The position numbers and the translations under genes are program-made. The notes under the pieces are model-generated. The model was given only the letters and a program-made list of their open reading frames with translations, was not told the DNA's origin and did no database searches. From Dendrolimus kikuchii (taxonomy: Eukaryota; Arthropoda; Insecta; Lepidoptera; Lasiocampidae), in NCBI GenBank assembly GCA_019925095.2, contig CM034401.1, positions 18,198,338-18,262,337 on the forward strand: a stretch of 64,000 nt of DNA, written 5' to 3'. Position 1 is the stretch's first letter. The number at the start of each line of letters is the position of its first letter. Of this stretch, positions 63,715-64,000 are shown one piece after another.

Positions 63715-64000
63715 AGTATTCAAATAAAGACTATAAAAATGGCTGTTGGATAAATATTTTTACTCCGGAAATGAATCTTAGGGTAATTTTTGACAACATT
63801 TCATATGACTGACATTAAAGTATATATTATTTTTTTGTTAATTTGGTAATAATTGTGTATTTCTTTTTAATAATCTTAAGGAAAATTTGCACGCCTCATA
63901 GGCAAAACATGTGAGTCGTGTATTCTTATGTCACCTCAAATTTATGTACCATGTTTTGAACAAATAAATGAATTTGTATTAAAAAATCTTCAAAACTTAA

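Noticed and set aside
1..64000. CRISPR arrays, bacterial operons, ribosome binding sites or prophage
   Set aside because: No regularly spaced short repeats with unique spacers and no prokaryotic gene organisation. The sequence is eukaryotic, with SINEs, LINEs and LTRs.

Overview
This window looks like repeat-dense, AT-rich insect nuclear DNA, most likely from a moth or butterfly. That placement is inference. It rests on families typical of lepidopteran genomes: an RTE-like LINE with a GTAT tail, CTAG-T-ended Helitron-like elements, CCACTTGATGG-type interspersed repeats, Penelope-like elements and several LINE C-terminal relics. I recognise no intact host gene with confidence. Almost every long open frame is part of a mobile element or lies antisense to one. 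The only hints of a host gene are a possible splice donor near 41756 and a possible 38-nt terminal exon at 38563-38600, both on the minus strand.

Layout. Positions 1-6300 hold an antisense LINE tail, a large B repeat, Helitron-like ends, a LINE C-terminal relic (2343), a tRNA-derived SINE with a perfect 14-bp target duplication (3698-3997) and another LINE tail. Positions 6300-7800 are a nest: a second SINE family split by a solo LTR, then a Helitron-like start, then a small Penelope-like element with a 13-bp target duplication. Positions 8100-16050 hold Helitron-like copies, B repeats, LINE remnants, four poly-C/G or hairpin oddities and the longest LINE tail (15571-16048). Positions 16187-19877 are the centrepiece: a solo LTR interrupted by a 3.1-kb Penelope-like element made of two head-to-head copies, forming a near-perfect inverted repeat and carrying reverse transcriptase plus GIY-YIG endonuclease. 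Positions 20000-38000 are mostly old sequence with LINE relics, one small Penelope-like copy (28342), one solo LTR (30718) and several B copies. Positions 38563-42545 hold two hAT-like MITEs, a SINE, Helitron-like ends and an inverted-repeat MITE. Positions 43000-64000 hold further LINE relics, a fourth Penelope-like remnant (46373), two more solo LTRs, a SINE nested in a B repeat (56629), a 9-bp-unit minisatellite (59830) and more LINE tails.

Mobilisation logic. The Penelope-like element is the only one here with recognisable enzymes (reverse transcriptase and GIY-YIG nuclease), and all its copies are partial. The LINE copies share one 3' end and differ in 5' truncation, as expected of target-primed reverse transcription. 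The SINEs presumably borrow a LINE machinery. All five LTRs are solo and sit on ATAT targets. The Helitron-like, hAT-like and other inverted-repeat elements encode nothing and would depend on enzymes encoded elsewhere.
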